Assembly: GCA_047459075.1 (NCBI GenBank)
Contig: VSCH01000030.1
Location: forward strand, 1-32,284
Reading direction: 5' to 3'
DNA: 32,284 nt
From: ZC4RG19 sp017577565
Lineage (GTDB): Bacteria; Actinomycetota; Acidimicrobiia; Acidimicrobiales; VFJN01
Below, one piece after another: positions 30,064-32,284 of this stretch. The notes below the pieces were generated by a model that was not told the origin of the DNA, made no database searches, and saw only the letters and a list, made by a program, of their open reading frames with translations. The number at the start of each line of letters is the position of its first letter. Position 1 is the first letter of the stretch. Position numbers and translations under genes: made by a program.

Positions 30064-30918
30064 ATGAGCGAGCAGCAGCGGCCGCCCCAGTCCCAGGAGC
30101 CCCCCGGCACGACGGCCGAGATGACGCCCCGCCCGAAGGACGAGATGGCCGACTACGAGGGCCGGGGACTGCTCACGGGCCGCAAGGCGCTGGTCACCGG
30201 CGGCGACTCCGGCATCGGCCGGGCCGTGGCGGTGGCGTTCGCCAAGGAGGGCGCCGACGTCGCCATCGCCTACCTGTCCGAGCACGAGGACGCGGAGCAC
30301 ACGGTCGCGCTCGTCGAGGACGCGGGGCGGCGCGCCGTCGCCGTCCCCGGCGACCTGTCCGAGGAGGCGGCGTGCCGCCACGCCGTCGCCACGACCGTCG
30401 AGCAGCTGGGCGGCATCGACCTGCTGGTGAACAACATCGCCCGGCAGCGCCCCGTGGACTCCCTGGCGGAGGTGTCGACCGAGGAGTGGGAGGCCACCTT
30501 CCGCACCAACGTCCACAGCTACTTCTGGTGCACGCGGGCGGCGCTGGAGCACATGCCCGACGGCTCGGCGATCATCAACACCGGCTCGGTCAACGGGCTG
30601 CGGGGGAACCGGTCGCTGCTCGCCTACGCCACGACCAAGGGGGCGGTGCACATCTTCACCAAGTCGATGGCGCAGGCCCTGCTCGACCGGCGCATCCGGG
30701 TCAACTGCGTGGCGCCCGGCCCCGTCTGGACCCCGCTCATCCCGGCGACGATGCCGCCGGAGAAGACCGAGTCCTTCGGCAGCCAGGCGCCGATGGACCG
30801 GGTCGCCCAGCCCGACGAGATCGCGCCGTCCTTCGTGTTCCTGGCGTCCGAGCGGCTGTCGGGCTACTTCACCGGCCAGGTGCTCGCCCCGGTCGGCGGC
30901 GAGACGCACCCCGGCTGA
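30064..30918 (+). CDS. short-chain dehydrogenase/reductase (YghA-like)
   Basis: A 284-residue SDR oxidoreductase of the type with an N-terminal extension (1-38, Pro/Gln/Glu-rich). It has the NAD(P) loop TGGDSGIG (45-52), LVNNIA (121-126), catalytic S175 in NTGSVNG, Y188 and K192 in AYATTKGA, and the C-terminal NCVAPGPVWTPLIP. The extension and LLTGRKALVTGGDSGIGRA resemble YghA/YhdF general-stress SDRs. The active tetrad is intact, so it is probably a functional NAD(P)-dependent dehydrogenase of unknown substrate. AGGAG before ATG 30064 supports the start. It converges on the amidohydrolase gene. Confidence 0.93.
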   Translation: MSEQQRPPQSQEPPGTTAEMTPRPKDEMADYEGRGLLTGRKALVTGGDSGIGRAVAVAFAKEGADVAIAYLSEHEDAEHTVALVEDAGRRAVAVPGDLSEEAACRHAVATTVEQLGGIDLLVNNIARQRPVDSLAEVSTEEWEATFRTNVHSYFWCTRAALEHMPDGSAIINTGSVNGLRGNRSLLAYATTKGAVHIFTKSMAQALLDRRIRVNCVAPGPVWTPLIPATMPPEKTESFGSQAPMDRVAQPDEIAPSFVFLASERLSGYFTGQVLAPVGGETHPG

Positions 30919-30920
30919 GA

Positions 30921-30957
30921 CCGCCCGTCCGGGCGGCCGGCCCGCGCCGGCGCGGGC
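30921..30957. terminator. two adjacent hairpins between SDR and amidohydrolase genes
   Basis: CCGCCC/GGGCGG (30921-30926 and 30931-30936) and GCCCGCG/CGCGGGC (30940-30946 and 30951-30957) form two stems with four-base loops, just after the SDR stop and before the converging stop at 30985. No T-run. Confidence 0.5.
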
Positions 30958-30984
30958 ACGGCCGCCACGGGACGGTGCTGGCGG

Positions 30985-32214
30985 TCAGGCCGCGCTCGGC
31001 GTCGCGTTGCGCAGCAGCGCCTCGTTGGGCTCGGGCGGCAGCTCGGTGAGCGGCGTGGCCACCTCGGAGACCCGGGGGCCGAGCTGCGCGGCCAGGGGCG
31101 CGAGGGCGTCGAGGTCGAAGTCGTAGAGCTCGGCGGCGTTCTCGCCCAGGATCTTGCGCAGGTCCTCCTCGGGCCAGTCGGAGAACACCTGCCGGAGCGC
31201 CTCCCTCGTGTAGGGGTAGGTGCCCTCGTCATGGGGGTAGTCGCTGCCCCACATGAACTTGTCGAGGCTGACGATCCCGCTGCGGGCCACCTCGACGTCG
31301 GCCCGCTGGGGGAAGCTGATGCCGAACCAGACGTTCTGCTCGACGTACTCGGTGGCCGACTTCGGGAGGATGTGCTCCGGCTTGAAGCGCAGCTCGCCGA
31401 CGGCCTGGTTCTCCCGGACGTTCTCCAGGATCATGTCGAGCTGCTGCAGCATCCCCGGGAGCCAGCTGCAGCCCTGCTCGGTCATCACGAACCGCAGGCG
31501 GGGGAACCGCTCGAACACCCCCGAGAGCATGAGGAACAGCAGCGGCCGGCGCGAGTACATGGGGATCTCGGCCAGCATGATCAGCGCGCTGGACGGCACC
31601 CGGGCGTAGGACGGCGAGCCGGTGCCGCCGTGGCAGTTGATCGGCACCTCCAGGTCCTGGCACACCGCCCAGAGCCGGTCGTAGTCGGGGTGGTTGAGCG
31701 GCTTCACCCAGTCGACGTCGGGCGGGATCGTCGGCAGGAGGATGCCGCCCCGCAGGCCGTGCTCCTTGATCCAGCGCACGTCCTCGATGGCGTCGTCGAC
31801 GTCGTTGAGGAAGATCTGCCCGATGCCGGCCCGGCGCTCGGGGTAGCGGCTGCAGAAGTCGGCCAGCCACCGGTTGTGGGCGCGGATGCCGGCCAGCCGC
31901 AGCTCGTACTCCTCCGGCGTCGGCGGCTTGGCGAACAGGACGAAGCTGGGGAAGAACGGCGGGACCGTGTTCGGGTAGATGACCTCGCCCACGACGCCGT
32001 CCGCGTCCTGCTGGGAGTTGCGCATCTCGTCGTCCCAGTTGCGGTACCGGCGCTCGTCGCCGAGGTCGGCGAACGGGTTCTTGTACTGGGCCCGCCACGC
32101 GTCGAACTCCTCGTGGTACTTCGACTCGAGGTACTCGCGGTACATCGCGTGGCTGCCGCCCGCGTGGGTGTCGGCCGAGATGACGGTGTACCGGCGGTCG
32201 TCGTGGTCGCTCAC
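30985..32214 (-). CDS. amidohydrolase (ACMSD-like, amidohydrolase 2 family)
   Basis: A 409-residue metal-dependent TIM-barrel hydrolase or decarboxylase of the amidohydrolase-2 family. It shows VISADTHAGG (D15, H17) at the first strand, EVIYPNTVPPFFPSFV, NCHGGTGSP with the metal histidine, FVMTEQGCSWLP, and MWGSDYPHDEGTYP with the last-strand aspartate. Actinobacterial relatives commonly sit with degradation pathways for aromatics, steroids or lipids; the exact reaction is unknown, and decarboxylation is as likely as hydrolysis. GTG at 32212-32214 follows GGGAGGGGG. Upstream lie two palindromes that suggest repression by a TetR-type regulator; whatever gene follows is beyond the right edge. 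Confidence 0.9.
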   Translation of the reverse strand: MSDHDDRRYTVISADTHAGGSHAMYREYLESKYHEEFDAWRAQYKNPFADLGDERRYRNWDDEMRNSQQDADGVVGEVIYPNTVPPFFPSFVLFAKPPTPEEYELRLAGIRAHNRWLADFCSRYPERRAGIGQIFLNDVDDAIEDVRWIKEHGLRGGILLPTIPPDVDWVKPLNHPDYDRLWAVCQDLEVPINCHGGTGSPSYARVPSSALIMLAEIPMYSRRPLLFLMLSGVFERFPRLRFVMTEQGCSWLPGMLQQLDMILENVRENQAVGELRFKPEHILPKSATEYVEQNVWFGISFPQRADVEVARSGIVSLDKFMWGSDYPHDEGTYPYTREALRQVFSDWPEEDLRKILGENAAELYDFDLDALAPLAAQLGPRVSEVATPLTELPPEPNEALLRNATPSAA

Positions 32215-32232
32215 CGCGCCCCCTCCCGAGGA

Positions 32233-32238
32233 AAATTA
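32233..32238 (-). promoter_or_regulatory. putative -10 (TAATTT) for the amidohydrolase gene
   Basis: TAATTT on the minus strand is 18 nt before the GTG. It directly adjoins and partly overlaps the 32237-32251 palindrome, so an occupied operator would block it. Confidence 0.4.
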
Positions 32239-32251
32239 GAACGCGGTTCTA
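32237..32251. promoter_or_regulatory. TetR-type operator candidate (TAGAAC-N3-GTTCTA)
   Basis: TAGAAC (32237-32242) and GTTCTA (32246-32251) form a perfect inverted repeat around GCG. The half-site resembles that of KstR-like TetR regulators, though those have a two-base spacer. It overlaps the likely -10 of the amidohydrolase gene. Confidence 0.55.
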
Positions 32252-32257
32252 GGTTGG

Positions 32258-32274
32258 CACGGTGAGCCACCGTG
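32258..32274. promoter_or_regulatory. second palindrome upstream of the amidohydrolase gene
   Basis: CACGGTG (32258-32264) and CACCGTG (32268-32274) form a perfect 7-bp inverted repeat around AGC. It is seven bases from the first palindrome and could be a second regulator site or an operator for a divergent gene off the right edge. Confidence 0.45.
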
Positions 32275-32284
32275 TTCAAGGGGC

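Overview
The window is very GC-rich (by eye about three quarters G+C) with densely packed genes on both strands, GTG starts as common as ATG, and many transcripts that look leaderless. The gene families (DUF2332, DUF3097, DUF3068, wax-ester synthase/DGAT, MMPL, amphi-Trp, BFN nuclease) point to an actinobacterium. A deep-branching group such as Acidimicrobiia would fit, but that placement is inference. No tRNA, rRNA, CRISPR array, insertion sequence or prophage gene is seen, so this looks like chromosomal backbone.

Layout. 1-3.2 kb: the 3' end of an acyl-CoA dehydrogenase-like gene, a DUF2332 gene, and divergent dxs (isoprenoid entry step). 3.24-3.72 kb: the only long gene-free stretch, with three degenerate ~80-nt hairpin repeats, a strong hairpin and an AT-richer island. 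3.7-6.2 kb (minus): an ABC-F ATPase followed by an NfuA-type Fe-S protein. 6.3-8.3 kb (plus): DUF3097 and a SAM O-methyltransferase. 8.2-15.1 kb (minus): yjbQ, herA, sbcD, sbcC, nurA. 15.2-19.6 kb (plus): a crotonase, a UBP-type zinc-finger protein, metY, and a wax-ester synthase/DGAT reading in frame into an ArsC protein. 19.7-22.9 kb (minus): an MMPL exporter and a two-TM membrane protein. 23.1-32.2 kb: small stress and housekeeping genes in mostly convergent pairs (SnoaL-like, HAD, cysteine-less HesB, BFN, alpha/beta hydrolase, UspA, amphi-Trp, DUF3068, EF-hand, rhomboid, SDR, amidohydrolase).

The most coherent system is the herA-sbcD-sbcC-nurA cluster at 8237-14630. It encodes, on one strand with short gaps, a HerA-type hexameric translocase, an Mre11-type nuclease, a Rad50-type ATPase with a CxxC zinc hook, and a NurA-type nuclease. 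This is the gene set of the archaeal DNA-end-resection machine, here in a bacterial chromosome, and the HerA has a shifted, non-canonical Walker A motif.

Regulation. At least nine starts have a TANNNT hexamer 6-9 nt upstream and no good Shine-Dalgarno, as expected of leaderless genes. One of these lies inside the DGAT-ArsC reading frame, just before the ArsC start. The 22.87-23.07 kb divergent region has two DosR/DevR-like palindromes, each about 43-45 nt upstream of a predicted start point. The amidohydrolase promoter at the right edge has a TetR-type palindrome plus a second perfect palindrome. Most convergent gene ends share a perfect GC-rich hairpin without a U-tract.
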